Assembly (NCBI GenBank): GCA_028825475.1
Contig: JAPKAB010000023.1
Coordinates: forward strand, 1 to 37,723
Length of the DNA: 37,723 nucleotides
DNA from: Ascidiaceihabitans sp.
GTDB lineage: Bacteria; Pseudomonadota; Alphaproteobacteria; Rhodobacterales; Rhodobacteraceae
Direction: 5' to 3'
Within the stretch, counting starts at the first letter, position 1, and each line of letters opens with the position of its first letter. Position numbers and translations under genes: made by a program. The notes beneath the pieces are model-generated. The model was not told the DNA's origin, did no database searches, and worked only from the letters and a program-made list of their open reading frames with translations. Shown here piece by piece: positions 24,241 through 33,504 of this stretch.

Positions 24241-25715
24241 ACTATATTTTGGCAATTGATCAAGGCACTACATCTTCGCGTGCGATTGTCTTTGATGCTG
24301 ACATGCAGCCTGTCGCCTCGGACCAACAAGAATTTGAACAGTTCTTTCCGGCCTCTGGTTGGGTTGAACATGACGTTGAAGAGATTTGGGAATCCGTCCT
24401 TAAGACCTGTCGCGCCGCATTGGAAAAGGCGCAGATCACTGCAAGTGACTTGGCCGCGATCGGGATCACCAACCAACGCGAAACAACCGTGATCTGGGAC
24501 GCCGAGACGGGTAGGGCGCTGCACAAGGCTATCGTCTGGCAAGACCGTCGTACGGCCCCGTTTTGTGACGAGCTAAAGGCGCAGGGTCACGGCGACACCA
24601 TCGCCAAGATCACCGGCCTTTTGCCCGACCCGTACTTCAGCGGAACCAAGGTAAAATGGCTGCTGGACCAACACGAGGGATCGCGGGAACTCGCGGCGAA
24701 CGGTAAGTTACTGTTCGGCACTATGGACAGTTTCCTGATCTGGCGGCTTACCAATGGGGTCTCACACGTCACAGACGCCACAAACGCAGCCCGTACGATG
24801 ATGTATGACATCCATGCAGGGCAATGGAGCGCAGACATGTGTGCGATCCTTAATGTGCCCCCTGCGATGCTTCCGCAGGTGTTAGACTGTGCTGCTGATT
24901 TTGGGGTCGCGGATGCGACACATCTGGGTGCTGCGGTGCCGATCTTGGGCGTTGCGGGTGATCAGCAGGCGGCTACCATTGGGCAAGCGTGCTTTGAGCC
25001 GGGTATGATGAAGTCCACCTACGGCACGGGCTGCTTTGCCTTGTTGAACACGGGTGCTGATGCGGTGCCATCTAAGAATAAAATGCTGACAACCATCGCC
25101 TACCAGTTGGACGGCGTCCCGACCTATGCGCTGGAGGGATCGATCTTTATCGCGGGGGCCGTCGTGCAATGGCTGCGCGATGGGGCACAGATGATTTCGC
25201 ATGCGCGCGAGACCCAAGAACTGGCCGAGCAGGGCAGTGGAGACGTGACCATCGTGCCGGCGTTTACCGGTCTTGGCGCGCCCTATTGGAACGCTGATTG
25301 CCGCGGCGCAGTCTATGGTTTGACGCGCGACAGTGGCCCCGCTGATTTCGCACGTGCAGCGCTGGAAAGCATTGGTTTTCAAACACGTGATTTGTCCGAG
25401 GCGATGTTGGCCGACTGGCCTAATGCAGATCAATCGACCCTTCGTGTGGATGGGGGCCTTAGCGCAAACGATTGGGCGATGCAGTTTCTGTCTGACATGC
25501 TAGGCGCGCCTGTTGATCGACCAGCAGGGGTCGAAACAACAGCGCTGGGTGCAGCATGGTTGGCAGGAATGCGTGCGGGTATTTACCCCGATGCCAAAGG
25601 CTTTGCAGAACTATGGGCCTGCGAAAAGCAGTTTATGCCTGCATTGTCTGAGGATGAACGGTCTGGCCAGTACGCACGCTGGAAGCGCTGCGTGAACGCA
25701 ACGATGATGGTTTAG
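24237..25715 (+). CDS. glpK: Glycerol kinase
   Basis: This gene phosphorylates glycerol to sn-glycerol-3-phosphate with ATP and feeds GlpD. The 492-residue FGGY-family kinase opens [19 protein letters not shown] with the ATP-binding DQGTTSSR. It carries substrate-site segments [11 protein letters not shown] and WQDRRT, the TYGTGCF motif, and [16 protein letters not shown]. The frame extends back into glpD, but the ATG at 24237, overlapping the glpD stop, gives the canonical N-terminus. The stop codon overlaps that of the convergent FAH-family gene. Confidence 0.96.
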   Translation: MNYILAIDQGTTSSRAIVFDADMQPVASDQQEFEQFFPASGWVEHDVEEIWESVLKTCRAALEKAQITASDLAAIGITNQRETTVIWDAETGRALHKAIVWQDRRTAPFCDELKAQGHGDTIAKITGLLPDPYFSGTKVKWLLDQHEGSRELAANGKLLFGTMDSFLIWRLTNGVSHVTDATNAARTMMYDIHAGQWSADMCAILNVPPAMLPQVLDCAADFGVADATHLGAAVPILGVAGDQQAATIGQACFEPGMMKSTYGTGCFALLNTGADAVPSKNKMLTTIAYQLDGVPTYALEGSIFIAGAVVQWLRDGAQMISHARETQELAEQGSGDVTIVPAFTGLGAPYWNADCRGAVYGLTRDSGPADFARAALESIGFQTRDLSEAMLADWPNADQSTLRVDGGLSANDWAMQFLSDMLGAPVDRPAGVETTALGAAWLAGMRAGIYPDAKGFAELWACEKQFMPALSEDERSGQYARWKRCVNATMMV

Positions 25716-26395
25716 GCCACCGTTACCTGAATTTCACCAATTCCATCAACGCCACCGGTCATCACGTCACCACGCACAACAGCGCCCACACCTGCGGGTG
25801 TGCCTGTCATTATGATGTCGCCAGCTTCAAGCCGGACCGCTTGGGATAGGGCTGCGATGTGCTCATCCACGGTCCATATCATATCACCGATGTCCCCTGT
25901 TTGACGTGGTTCACCATTCACAGACAGCCAGATACGACCCTTTGTTAAGCTGGGCACATCCGCCAGAGGGACCAATGCAGAGATGGGTGCGGAGCGGTCG
26001 AACCCTTTTGACATATCCCAAGGCCGGCGTTTGTCTTTGGCTTGTTGCTGAACGTCGCGGCGTGTCATGTCGATGCCTACGCCAGCGCCCCAGATGTGGC
26101 TCTGCACGTGTTTGGGGGCAATGTCTGAACCGCCTTTGCCGATGGCTATTACCAGTTCTATTTCGTGGTGAAGATTATTGGTGAGCGTCGGATAGGGCAT
26201 GGTGCAGGGGCTATCCATTACGGCATCTGCAGGTTTTGTGAAAAAGAACGGTGCCTCACGAGTGTCATTACCCATTTCCACCACGTGTTCTTCATAGTTG
26301 CGGCCCACACAAAAAATGCGGCGCACTGGGAAACGATCAGATGAATTTGCGACGGTTAGGCTGGCTTGTGGGGCAGGGGGGATAACGTAGCTCAT
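25712..26395 (-). CDS. FAH-family hydrolase, short form (fumarylpyruvate hydrolase-like)
   Basis: A 227-residue protein consisting of the FAH catalytic domain alone. Metal ligands are visible in [11 protein letters not shown] (two Glu) and GIDMTRRD (Asp), and C-terminal [13 protein letters not shown] is the family hallmark. The opening [12 protein letters not shown] is also typical. Short FAH proteins such as fumarylpyruvate hydrolases or acylpyruvases cleave C-C bonds in 2,4-dioxo acids; some members decarboxylate oxaloacetate. The natural substrate cannot be told. It is convergent with glpK and faces away from a second, longer FAH protein. Confidence 0.88.
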   Translation of the reverse strand: MSYVIPPAPQASLTVANSSDRFPVRRIFCVGRNYEEHVVEMGNDTREAPFFFTKPADAVMDSPCTMPYPTLTNNLHHEIELVIAIGKGGSDIAPKHVQSHIWGAGVGIDMTRRDVQQQAKDKRRPWDMSKGFDRSAPISALVPLADVPSLTKGRIWLSVNGEPRQTGDIGDMIWTVDEHIAALSQAVRLEAGDIIMTGTPAGVGAVVRGDVMTGGVDGIGEIQVTVA

Positions 26396-26539
26396 GGGCG
26401 GTCCTTTAACTCAATTTCGTTCAACTTGGCAGAACTCTGCAGCGCAGGGAATGGGGATATTGCAGTGATCGCTACTGGCGCGTTTAAAATTGATCTGTAA
26501 ACTGACAAGAAATTGATGTGATCAAAGGATGGCACCCAG

Positions 26540-27388
26540 ATGAGACTTGTACGCTACGGCGCGATCGGCGCAGAAAAACCGGGATTGATTGATAATGCAG
26601 GCTTGTTGCGCGATCTGTCGGATCATGTGGCTGACATCAGTGGTGATATGTTGGGCGATGATAGCATCGCTGCGTTGCGTGCGATTGATCAGAGTACGTT
26701 GCCTATTGTTGATGGTTCGCCGCGCATTGGTGCCTGCGTAGGGAATATTGGTAAATTTCTTTGCATTGGGCTGAATTATTCTGATCATGCGGCCGAAACT
26801 GGTGCCGCCATTCCAGAACACCCTATTCTTTTTTTCAAAGCAAATTCTGCCATTGTGGGGGCCTATGACGACGTGGTTATGCCGCGCGGATCAACCCATA
26901 CCGATTGGGAAGTTGAGCTGGGTGTAATTATTGGCAAGACGGCTAAATACGTCTCTAAAGCGGACGCATTAGACTATGTTGCGGGGTATTGCGTCGTTAA
27001 CGATGTGTCTGAGCGGCACTTCCAAACGCAGTTGACAGGGCAGTGGACGAAAGGAAAATCTTGCGACACATTTGGGCCAACGGGTCCATGGCTTGTGACG
27101 CGTGACGAGGTGGCTGATCCTCAAAATCTAAATATGTCTCTCGACGTGAACGGTAAGCGGATGCAGACGGGCAACACCAGCACGATGATCTTTTCCGTTG
27201 CTGAAATTATCGAGCATCTGTCCTCCTTGATGACCCTGCATCCAGGTGATGTGATTACAACGGGCACCCCTCCAGGTGTGGCGATGGGAATGAAGCCTGA
27301 GCCGATTTACCTCAAGAAGGGGGATGTGATGTCCCTGACTATTGATGGTCTTGGTCAACAGCTACAAACCGTCGATCAAGATGCCTAA
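26540..27388 (+). CDS. FAH-family hydrolase/isomerase, long form
   Basis: A 282-residue protein with an N-terminal FAH-associated domain (about 1-65; MRLVRYGAIGAEKPGLID) and the C-terminal catalytic domain. Metal ligands lie in DWEVELGVIIGK and NDVSERHFQ, and GDVITTGTPPGVAMGM is the signature. The group includes 2-hydroxyhepta-2,4-diene-1,7-dioate isomerases and sugar-acid-pathway 2,4-diketo hydrolases. Members are often labelled ureidoglycolate lyase by similarity, but a bona fide AllA is encoded at 33016, so that label is unlikely to be right. A good terminator follows. Confidence 0.88.
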   Translation: MRLVRYGAIGAEKPGLIDNAGLLRDLSDHVADISGDMLGDDSIAALRAIDQSTLPIVDGSPRIGACVGNIGKFLCIGLNYSDHAAETGAAIPEHPILFFKANSAIVGAYDDVVMPRGSTHTDWEVELGVIIGKTAKYVSKADALDYVAGYCVVNDVSERHFQTQLTGQWTKGKSCDTFGPTGPWLVTRDEVADPQNLNMSLDVNGKRMQTGNTSTMIFSVAEIIEHLSSLMTLHPGDVITTGTPPGVAMGMKPEPIYLKKGDVMSLTIDGLGQQLQTVDQDA

Positions 27389-27396
27389 TTCCTATT

Positions 27397-27437
27397 CATC
27401 AGTTGGTGAGATTTTTCTTGCTAACTGATGTTGTTTT
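27397..27437 (+). terminator. Rho-independent terminator after the long FAH gene
   Basis: Arms CATCAGTTGGTGAG (27397-27410) and CTTGCTAACTGATG (27417-27430) pair over 14 positions, including G-U pairs, around ATTTTT. They are followed by TTGTTTT. It starts 8 bases after the stop and separates the FAH gene from creatinase. Confidence 0.8.
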
Positions 27438-27603
27438 ACGCCAATTAGACGCAACGGGTTAGCGATGGCGTCGCTCGCAGTTTTGCGTATTCCCGTTTCA
27501 CCATCCTGAACGCCGGGACTTTGCTTTGCCGTTGCCGCGGTGAGGGATGGTTCACGCCACTTCTTCGTCTGCAGCGCCAAGCCGTAAAGAAGGAGTTATG
27601 TTG

Positions 27604-28806
27604 ATGGAACGTCCACAACACTATCGTTTCCACCAAGGGCAAAAGGCTCTCCCATTCACTGCTGATGAGTATGAGGCCCGTTTGGCCAAATTGCGCGCGA
27701 GCATGGCTGAAAAGGGTATTGATGCTTGTGTGTTAACCTCGATGCACAATGCCGCTTATTATTCTGGGTTTTTGTACTGTGCCTTTGGCCGCCCTTATGG
27801 GTTGGTCGTGACAGCCACAGACAATGTAACATTCAGTGCAGGCATTGATGCCGCGCAACCATGGCGGCGAAGTCACGGTGATAACATTACGTTCACTGAT
27901 TGGGAGCGCAACAACTACTGGCGCGCGGTTCTATCCGTAACCGGTTCCGGCAAAACGATTGGGTATGAAGCTGATCATCTTACGATCTATCAAATGGGCC
28001 TGATGGACGAGTTCCTTGCCCCGAAAACAAAGATCAATATTGCCCCCACAACGATGCTGCATCGTATGCATAAATCCACGGCCGAGATTGCACTGATCCG
28101 TGCAGGTGCACAAACGGCTGATGTTGGCGGCTACGCAATCCGTGATGCGATCAAAGCGGGCGTGCGCGAGATTGATGTTGCAATGGCTGGACGTGATGCA
28201 ATGGAGCTGGAAATTGCCAAGCGGTTCCCCGATGCAGAATATCGCGACACATGGGTTTGGTTCCAATCAGGGATCAACACAGACGGCGCTCACAATCCGG
28301 TCACAAGTCGCGCATTGGAGCGTGGGGACATCTTAAGCTTGAACACATTCCCGATGATTTCAGGATATTATACAGCCCTTGAACGGACGTTGTTCGTGCA
28401 AGAAGTCGATCCTGCGTCGCTCAAGATTTGGGAAGCAAATGTCGCGGCCCATGAATATGGGATGAGCCTGCTGAAACCGGGTGTGAGTTGTGCCGAGGTG
28501 ACGGATAAAATCAACACGTTCTTCGCAGAACGCAATCTATTGCAGTATCGCACCTTCGGCTACGGTCACTCGTTTGGTGTTTTGTCCCACTACTATGGGC
28601 GTGAAGCAGGGTTGGAACTTCGTGAAGATGTAGACACGGTTCTAGAGGTGGGCATGGTCATTTCCATGGAGCCAATGTTGACGATTGCCGATGGGAAACC
28701 GGGGGCAGGGGGGTATCGTGAGCATGATATCCTGGTGATTACCGAGGACGGAAATGACAACATTACGGGTTATCCGTATGGGCCTGACTTCAACGTCGTG
28801 GGCTAA
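27604..28806 (+). CDS. Creatinase (creatine amidinohydrolase)
   Basis: Hydrolyses creatine to sarcosine and urea. The 400-residue protein of the M24/pita-bread fold aligns throughout with Pseudomonas creatinase (403 residues). All key residues are kept: F61 and R63 in FGRPYG, the catalytic H230 in SGINTDGAHNP, E260 in YTALERTLF, R333 in YYGREAGLELRED and E356 in SMEPML. These match Phe62, Arg64, His232, Glu262, Arg335 and Glu358. The metal ligands of true M24 peptidases are absent, as expected. AAGGAG at 27590-27595 lies 8 bases before the ATG at 27604, which decides this start over the ATG at 27598 or 27547. It neighbours urate-degradation genes. Confidence 0.95.
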   Translation: MERPQHYRFHQGQKALPFTADEYEARLAKLRASMAEKGIDACVLTSMHNAAYYSGFLYCAFGRPYGLVVTATDNVTFSAGIDAAQPWRRSHGDNITFTDWERNNYWRAVLSVTGSGKTIGYEADHLTIYQMGLMDEFLAPKTKINIAPTTMLHRMHKSTAEIALIRAGAQTADVGGYAIRDAIKAGVREIDVAMAGRDAMELEIAKRFPDAEYRDTWVWFQSGINTDGAHNPVTSRALERGDILSLNTFPMISGYYTALERTLFVQEVDPASLKIWEANVAAHEYGMSLLKPGVSCAEVTDKINTFFAERNLLQYRTFGYGHSFGVLSHYYGREAGLELREDVDTVLEVGMVISMEPMLTIADGKPGAGGYREHDILVITEDGNDNITGYPYGPDFNVVG

Positions 28807-28813
28807 ATAAGTG

Positions 28814-28841
28814 GACCTGAGTCGCGCTTGCGGCTTGGGTC
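28814..28841. terminator. Hairpin between convergent creatinase and puuD
   Basis: GACCTGAGTCGC and GCGGCTTGGGTC pair over 12 positions (several G-U) around a 4-base loop in the 33-base gap between the two convergent genes. No long T-run follows. It could act as a shared terminator or an mRNA 3'-end stabiliser. Confidence 0.5.
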
Positions 28842-30075
28842 AGCTTCCTGTGCGAACTTCGCGTATCCATGCCACGATTGTGGCGCGTGCTTCATCAGAC
28901 ATTTGAATTGCGTTTGGTGGTGGCATTGCGCGGCTAAGGCCCGCGTGCAAATAGATTTGGTCAGCATAACGCGCCACGTCTGCCTGGGTCTCAAGATAGA
29001 CGCCTTTGGGTGCCCATTGCATGTTGTTCCAAAACGGTTCGCGGGCGTGACACATGGAGCAGTTTCCAAGGACGGTGTCGTATGCCGCCTCAAACCCATC
29101 CGCGGACGCGTATTGTTGTTCCACAGCTGTGAGTGGGCGCAACTCTGCCTCTTCTACAGTTTCAGTTGGGCCAGCGGTTGAAAGCCACGCGATGATCAGC
29201 ATCAACATGATCGTGACGCCCCATGTCCAATGCGGGCCTTTGCCGGTCGCGTGCATGGTGTTGAAGTAGTGGCGGATTGTTACACCGGTTAGGAACACAA
29301 GGCTTGCGATAATCCAGCTGTATTCAGTTCCAAAAGACAGCGGATAGTGATTGCTAAGCATCAGGAAGATCACAGGCAATGTGAGGTAGTTGTTATGGGT
29401 AGATCGTAGTTTTGCGATCTTGCCGTATTTGGCGTCAGGCGTGCGGCCTTCTTGTAAATCCTTCACCACAATCCGCTGGTTCGGCATGATGATGAAAAAG
29501 ACATTGGCCGTCATGATGGTGGCGGTAAATGCACCCAAGTGTAGCAATGCTGCACGGCCAGTGAAGATTTCGTTGTATCCCCAAGACATCGCGATAAGGA
29601 TCACAAAGAGCAAAAGCATTAGAAGCGTTGGACGTTCGCCTAGTTTAGATTTGCACATGAAGTCATAGCAAATCCAACCAATCGTTAGTGAACCGCCTGA
29701 GATCAAAATGCCTTGAAATAGTGTCAAATCAGCTTTGGTCGGATCCAGCAAGAATAGCTCACCACCAGCCCAATAGACGATCATCAACAAAGCAGCGCCT
29801 GACAACCACGTGAAATAGCTTTGCCATTTATGCCAGATCAAATGCTGTGGCATATTGTTGGGGGCGACCATGTATTTTTGGATGTGGTAGAAACCACCAC
29901 CGTGAACCTGCCACTCCTCACCGCTAACACCATCAGGCATTTCGGGGACCTTTTTCAGTCCTAAATCGAGCGCGATAAAGAAGAACGATGCACCAATCCA
30001 CGCCATCGCTGTGATGACGTGCAACCAGCGCACAACAAAGGCAATCCAGTCCCACAAAATTGCCAGATCATACAT
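28840..30075 (-). CDS. puuD: Urate hydroxylase (membrane-bound urate oxidase) PuuD
   Basis: Oxidises urate to 5-hydroxyisourate in the inner membrane. The 411-residue protein has an N-terminal domain of about eight hydrophobic segments (to about residue 300) with conserved histidines (for example in RWLHVITAMAWIGAS and QHLIWHKWQSYFTWL). A C-terminal cytochrome c domain follows, with CSMCH (339-343) and the probable axial methionine M384 in RAMPPPN. This layout is diagnostic of PuuD. Electrons would pass to the respiratory chain rather than directly forming hydrogen peroxide. It is divergent from a LysR regulator and next to hiuH, puuE-uraD and allA. Confidence 0.95.
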   Translation of the reverse strand: MYDLAILWDWIAFVVRWLHVITAMAWIGASFFFIALDLGLKKVPEMPDGVSGEEWQVHGGGFYHIQKYMVAPNNMPQHLIWHKWQSYFTWLSGAALLMIVYWAGGELFLLDPTKADLTLFQGILISGGSLTIGWICYDFMCKSKLGERPTLLMLLLFVILIAMSWGYNEIFTGRAALLHLGAFTATIMTANVFFIIMPNQRIVVKDLQEGRTPDAKYGKIAKLRSTHNNYLTLPVIFLMLSNHYPLSFGTEYSWIIASLVFLTGVTIRHYFNTMHATGKGPHWTWGVTIMLMLIIAWLSTAGPTETVEEAELRPLTAVEQQYASADGFEAAYDTVLGNCSMCHAREPFWNNMQWAPKGVYLETQADVARYADQIYLHAGLSRAMPPPNAIQMSDEARATIVAWIREVRTGS

Positions 30076-30101
30076 GATCGCTCTCCTTCAAAATCAAATT
30101 C

Positions 30102-30144
30102 TTGGACACACTAGCCGAGGATACATTATTCCGATATTGTCCAA
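30102..30144. promoter_or_regulatory. Candidate LysR-type operator between puuD and lysR
   Basis: TTGGACA (30102-30108) and TGTCCAA (30138-30144) are a perfect 7-bp inverted repeat with 29 bases between arms, located in the divergent promoter region. LysR-type tetramers bridge separated half-sites of this kind, so this is a reasonable autoregulatory and puuD-control site. Position and symmetry are seen; function is inferred. Confidence 0.45.
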
Positions 30145-30175
30145 AATGAAAAGCAGTATCAAGAAAAACAAGTCA

Positions 30176-31096
30176 ATGTCATATTTAAATAACATACGTA
30201 CCTTTGTAAGGGTTTACGAGCTTGGAAGCATGTCTGCGGCAGGCCGCGATTTACGGATTTCGCCTGCTGTCACGTCATCGCGCATATCGCAGCTCGAAGA
30301 GCATCTCAGCGTTCGCTTGTTCCAACGCACAACACGCAGTTTAACACCCACAGAGCAGGGCAAGGCGTTCTACAGTGGTGCCTGTGAAATTTTGGAATCC
30401 GTAGACAGTGCAGAGGCGCAGGTGGTCAACATCACCGATAATCCTAAAGGGTCGCTTTATGTCGCAGCCCCCTTTGGCGTTGGGCGCCGCCTGATCGCAC
30501 CGCAAGTGCCTGCATTTATCGCTGAATATCCTGAGGTGAAAATTCGCCTTCGTCTTACGGATCGTAAAGTTGATTTGACGACTGAAGGGCTGGATCTTGC
30601 CTTCTTCCTTGGACAACCAGAGGACAGCAACCTTCGTATTCGCAAAATTTCTGATGTTGAACGCGTTTTATGTGCATCCCCAGAATACATCGCAACACGC
30701 AGCAATCCGGCGTCGGGAACGGAATTGGTCGCTGATAAACATGAATGTTTGAATTTGCGTTTTCCAGGTGCAACAGAATTTGAATGGCGTCTTCAAACCG
30801 ATGAGGGTGCAAAAAAGTTTCGTGTTACTGGCCGTTATGAATCAGATGATGGGGATGTTCTGACGGAGTGGGCCTTGGGCGGGAATGGCATTGTGATGAA
30901 GCCAATCTTTGAAGTTGCGGAACATTTGAAAGCGGGACGTCTTATCCCAGTTGCCATCCAAACACCGCCAACACCTATTCAAATGGCCTGTCTGTTTACA
31001 CATCGCAAACGGCAAGATCCTAAAACCAGATTGTTTATGGATTTTGTGATTGAACGGATTTCAAAAGCAGTGCGCGATCGCACCAGCGGTTCTTAA
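30176..31096 (+). CDS. LysR-family transcriptional regulator
   Basis: A 306-residue regulator. The N-terminal winged helix-turn-helix is [20 protein letters not shown], followed by [21 protein letters not shown] and [21 protein letters not shown] two-lobed effector domain follows (about 90-300). The frame runs back to 30011 inside the puuD start, but the family always begins just before the '[14 protein letters not shown]' helix, so the ATG at 30176 is chosen (30146 is an alternative). It is divergent from puuD and convergent with hiuH (4-bp overlap). It probably senses urate or another purine product and controls the surrounding genes. Confidence 0.9.
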   Translation: MSYLNNIRTFVRVYELGSMSAAGRDLRISPAVTSSRISQLEEHLSVRLFQRTTRSLTPTEQGKAFYSGACEILESVDSAEAQVVNITDNPKGSLYVAAPFGVGRRLIAPQVPAFIAEYPEVKIRLRLTDRKVDLTTEGLDLAFFLGQPEDSNLRIRKISDVERVLCASPEYIATRSNPASGTELVADKHECLNLRFPGATEFEWRLQTDEGAKKFRVTGRYESDDGDVLTEWALGGNGIVMKPIFEVAEHLKAGRLIPVAIQTPPTPIQMACLFTHRKRQDPKTRLFMDFVIERISKAVRDRTSGS

Positions 31097-31446
31097 CTAC
31101 CGCGGTAGGTTGAATACCCAAACGGCGAAAGCAACAAAGGCACGTGATAATGTGCCGCTTCAGACATGCCAAAACGAATTGGAACAACGTCTAGAAAACG
31201 TGGTTCTTCGGGTGGTGTGCCGATCGCGTCGAGATACGCGCCAGCGTGAAATACCAACTCGTATGTCCCTATTTCGAATTCCTCAGTAGGTAAAATTTGC
31301 CCGTCAGTGCGACCGTCATCATTTGTTACTAAGGTTTTGAGGTGCTTGCGCGTCTCACCATCGATTTTGAAAAGTTCGATTTTTAGACCCTGTGCAGGGC
31401 AGCCACCTGCCGTGTCCAAAACATGCGTCGTCAAATATCCGGCCAT
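31093..31446 (-). CDS. hiuH: 5-hydroxyisourate hydrolase (transthyretin-like)
   Basis: Hydrolyses 5-hydroxyisourate, the PuuD product, to OHCU. The 117-residue protein shows the three family motifs: [16 protein letters not shown] (catalytic H8), NDDGRTDG (R46), and [21 protein letters not shown], where the terminal YRGS (114-117) distinguishes the enzyme from true transthyretins. No signal peptide is present, so it is cytoplasmic. It is divergent from the puuE-uraD fusion and overlaps the end of the LysR gene by 4 bp. Confidence 0.95.
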   Translation of the reverse strand: MAGYLTTHVLDTAGGCPAQGLKIELFKIDGETRKHLKTLVTNDDGRTDGQILPTEEFEIGTYELVFHAGAYLDAIGTPPEEPRFLDVVPIRFGMSEAAHYHVPLLLSPFGYSTYRGS

Positions 31447-31519
31447 TGGTGCAATTCCTCATTTTCATCTAGTATATAGACAGACCGCGCACCGCATGGA
31501 AACCTATGGTGCAACAACC

Positions 31520-31556
31520 CAGTCAAAAGACTGCTTATTGTTTTTATTGAAAAACA
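31520..31556. promoter_or_regulatory. Two adjacent inverted repeats in the hiuH/puuE divergent region
   Basis: CAGTC-AAAA-GACTG (31520-31533) and TGTTTTT-ATTG-AAAAACA (31539-31556) are perfect inverted repeats lying side by side between the divergent genes. Either could be an operator. The second also resembles a weak terminator. They do not match the TTGGACA repeat upstream of puuD. Confidence 0.35.
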
Positions 31557-31606
31557 GGACGATTATATTGGAATATGGGTACCCAAACCCTGAGAGGATG
31601 AATTGA

Positions 31607-33019
31607 GTGAACCGCTATCCCCGTGACATGAGTGGCCATGGTGCCAATCCACCCGCTGCAAATTGGCCAAACGGCGCAAAGATCGCAGTACAGATTGTGC
31701 TGAATTACGAAGAAGGCGGCGAAAACAACATCCTTCACGGCGATGCCGCCTCTGAGGCTTTCTTGTCAGAGATCACAGGTGCTCAGCCGTGGTTTGGTCA
31801 GCGTCACTGGAACATGGAAACTCTGTACGAATACGGTTCTCGCGCAGGGTTCTGGCGCCTCCACAGAATGCTCAGCGGCTTACCAATTACAGTCTACGGG
31901 GTGGCAACCGCATTGGCCCGCGCCCCGCAGCAAGTTTCGGCTATGAAATCCTCAGGTTGGGAAATCGCCAGCCACGGCCTTAAATGGGTCGAACATAAAG
32001 ACATGGGCGAAGAAGAAGAGCGCGCCCAAATCGCTGAAGCTATTCGCCTACACACCGAAGTTGTTGGGGAAGCTCCACAAGGTTGGTACACAGGGCGTTG
32101 TTCCAACAACACTGTGCGCCTGACAGCGGAAACAGGCGAGTTCGCATATGTCGCGGACAGCTACGGCGATGATCTGCCGTACTGGTCGAAAGAGGGCGGC
32201 GTCGATCAATTGATCGTTCCCTACACTATGGATTGCAACGACATGCGCTTTGGCATCCAAGCAGGTTTTACCAACGGCGATCAGTTTGAATCCTATATTA
32301 AGGATAGTTTTGATTTTCTGTATGAAGAGGGTGAAGCTGGCGCACCAAAGATGTTATCAATTGGATTGCATTGTCGCATCATGGGCCGTCCGGGACGCGC
32401 AGCTGCATTGCGTCGCGTCATCGAATATATGAAATCACATAAGGATGTATGGTTCGCCACGCGCCTTGAAATTGCGCAACATTGGGCAAAGGAAAATCCA
32501 GCCATGACCACCGCCCCCGCGTCTCAAATGACCCGCGAAACGTTCGTATCTGAATTTGGTGGCATCTTTGAACACAGCGCGTGGATTGCTGAAGGTGCGT
32601 TTGATCTGGAACTGGGCCCAACGCATGATAATGCCCAAGGGGTTCATCAGGCGCTGGCACGTATATTCCGGTCTGCTACAGAAGAACAGCGTTTGGGCGT
32701 TCTAACTGCGCACCCTGATTTGGCTGGTAAACTGGCTGCAGCGAAACGTTTGACCGCTGAATCCACAGCTGAACAGGCCGCCGCTGGTTTGGATGCGCTG
32801 ACCGCTGAAGAGCACGCCAGCTTTACCGATTTGAACAATGCCTACACCACCAAATTTGGTTTCCCGTTCATCATCGCTGTGCGCGACAATACCAAGGCCT
32901 CCATCATGGCCGCTTTTAAGCGTCGGATTAGCAATGACCGTGATGTGGAGTTTTCTGAGGCATGCAAACAGGTTGAACGCATCGCAGAGCTGCGCCTGAT
33001 CGAAAAGTTTGAAGCATGA
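31607..33019 (+). CDS. puuE: Bifunctional allantoinase (PuuE) - OHCU decarboxylase (UraD) fusion
   Basis: A 470-residue fusion. Residues about 1-300 are a PuuE-type, metal-independent allantoinase of the polysaccharide-deacetylase fold (YPRDMSGHGANPP, NYEEGGENNILHGD, SHGLKWVEH, GWYTGRCSNNTV, SIGLHCRIMGRPGR). Residues about 306-470 are OHCU decarboxylase (FEHSAWIAEGAF, HPDLAGK at 369-375, TAEQAAAGL, KFGFPFIIAVRD). The C-terminal half forms S-allantoin from OHCU and the N-terminal half opens it to allantoate, so consecutive steps are joined. The start is GTG at 31607, with GAGAGG 9 bases upstream. allA overlaps its end by 4 bp. Confidence 0.95.
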   Translation: MNRYPRDMSGHGANPPAANWPNGAKIAVQIVLNYEEGGENNILHGDAASEAFLSEITGAQPWFGQRHWNMETLYEYGSRAGFWRLHRMLSGLPITVYGVATALARAPQQVSAMKSSGWEIASHGLKWVEHKDMGEEEERAQIAEAIRLHTEVVGEAPQGWYTGRCSNNTVRLTAETGEFAYVADSYGDDLPYWSKEGGVDQLIVPYTMDCNDMRFGIQAGFTNGDQFESYIKDSFDFLYEEGEAGAPKMLSIGLHCRIMGRPGRAAALRRVIEYMKSHKDVWFATRLEIAQHWAKENPAMTTAPASQMTRETFVSEFGGIFEHSAWIAEGAFDLELGPTHDNAQGVHQALARIFRSATEEQRLGVLTAHPDLAGKLAAAKRLTAESTAEQAAAGLDALTAEEHASFTDLNNAYTTKFGFPFIIAVRDNTKASIMAAFKRRISNDRDVEFSEACKQVERIAELRLIEKFEA

Positions 33020-33501
33020 GTGTTACATTGAAGTTAGAGCCGCTTACATGTGCAGAGTTCGCTCCCTTTGGAGATGTTTTAGAGGTCGCGGGTGACCCTG
33101 ATAAAGTCATCAACGCCGGCATGTGTGGCCGTTATCACGATCGCGCAAATATCGAATGTGATGGTGGTGCCGCTGGGATCAGCCTGTTTAAATCACAGGC
33201 CCGCAGTTTGCCTATTACCCTGGATATGATGGAACGGCACCCTGAAGGAAGCCAAGCGTTCCTACCGATGAGTATGGACCCTTTCGTCGTGGTGGTCGCC
33301 CCTGATGACAACGGAAAACCTGGTCAGCCAAGGGCGTTTATTACGACCGTGGGGCAGGGCGTGAACTATGCGAAAAACACGTGGCACGGAGTCCTAACCC
33401 CGTTACACGACCCGGGCCTGTTTGCGGTTATAGATCGAATAGGGGAGGGGCCAAACCTGCAAGAGCACTGGTTTGAAACCTCGTTTCTGATCGAAGGCTA
33501 A
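33016..33501 (+). CDS. allA: Ureidoglycolate lyase
   Basis: Cleaves ureidoglycolate to glyoxylate and urea, the last step of allantoin breakdown. The 161-residue AllA-family protein shows LTCAEFAPFGDVLE at the start, then ISLFKSQARSLP, MERHPEGSQAFLPM, and the late AKNTWHGVLTPL, all family signatures. It overlaps the puuE-uraD stop by 4 bp (ATGA) and is convergent with the ureidoglycine aminohydrolase gene (3-base gap). Urea released here and by creatinase would need a urease encoded elsewhere. Confidence 0.93.
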   Translation: MSVTLKLEPLTCAEFAPFGDVLEVAGDPDKVINAGMCGRYHDRANIECDGGAAGISLFKSQARSLPITLDMMERHPEGSQAFLPMSMDPFVVVVAPDDNGKPGQPRAFITTVGQGVNYAKNTWHGVLTPLHDPGLFAVIDRIGEGPNLQEHWFETSFLIEG

Positions 33502-33504
33502 GGC

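Noticed and set aside
27438-27590. Reverse frame before creatinase (62 codons) as a possible gene
   Set aside because: No recognisable motif. The region holds the terminator of the FAH gene and the creatinase leader, and no ribosome binding site supports the frame.
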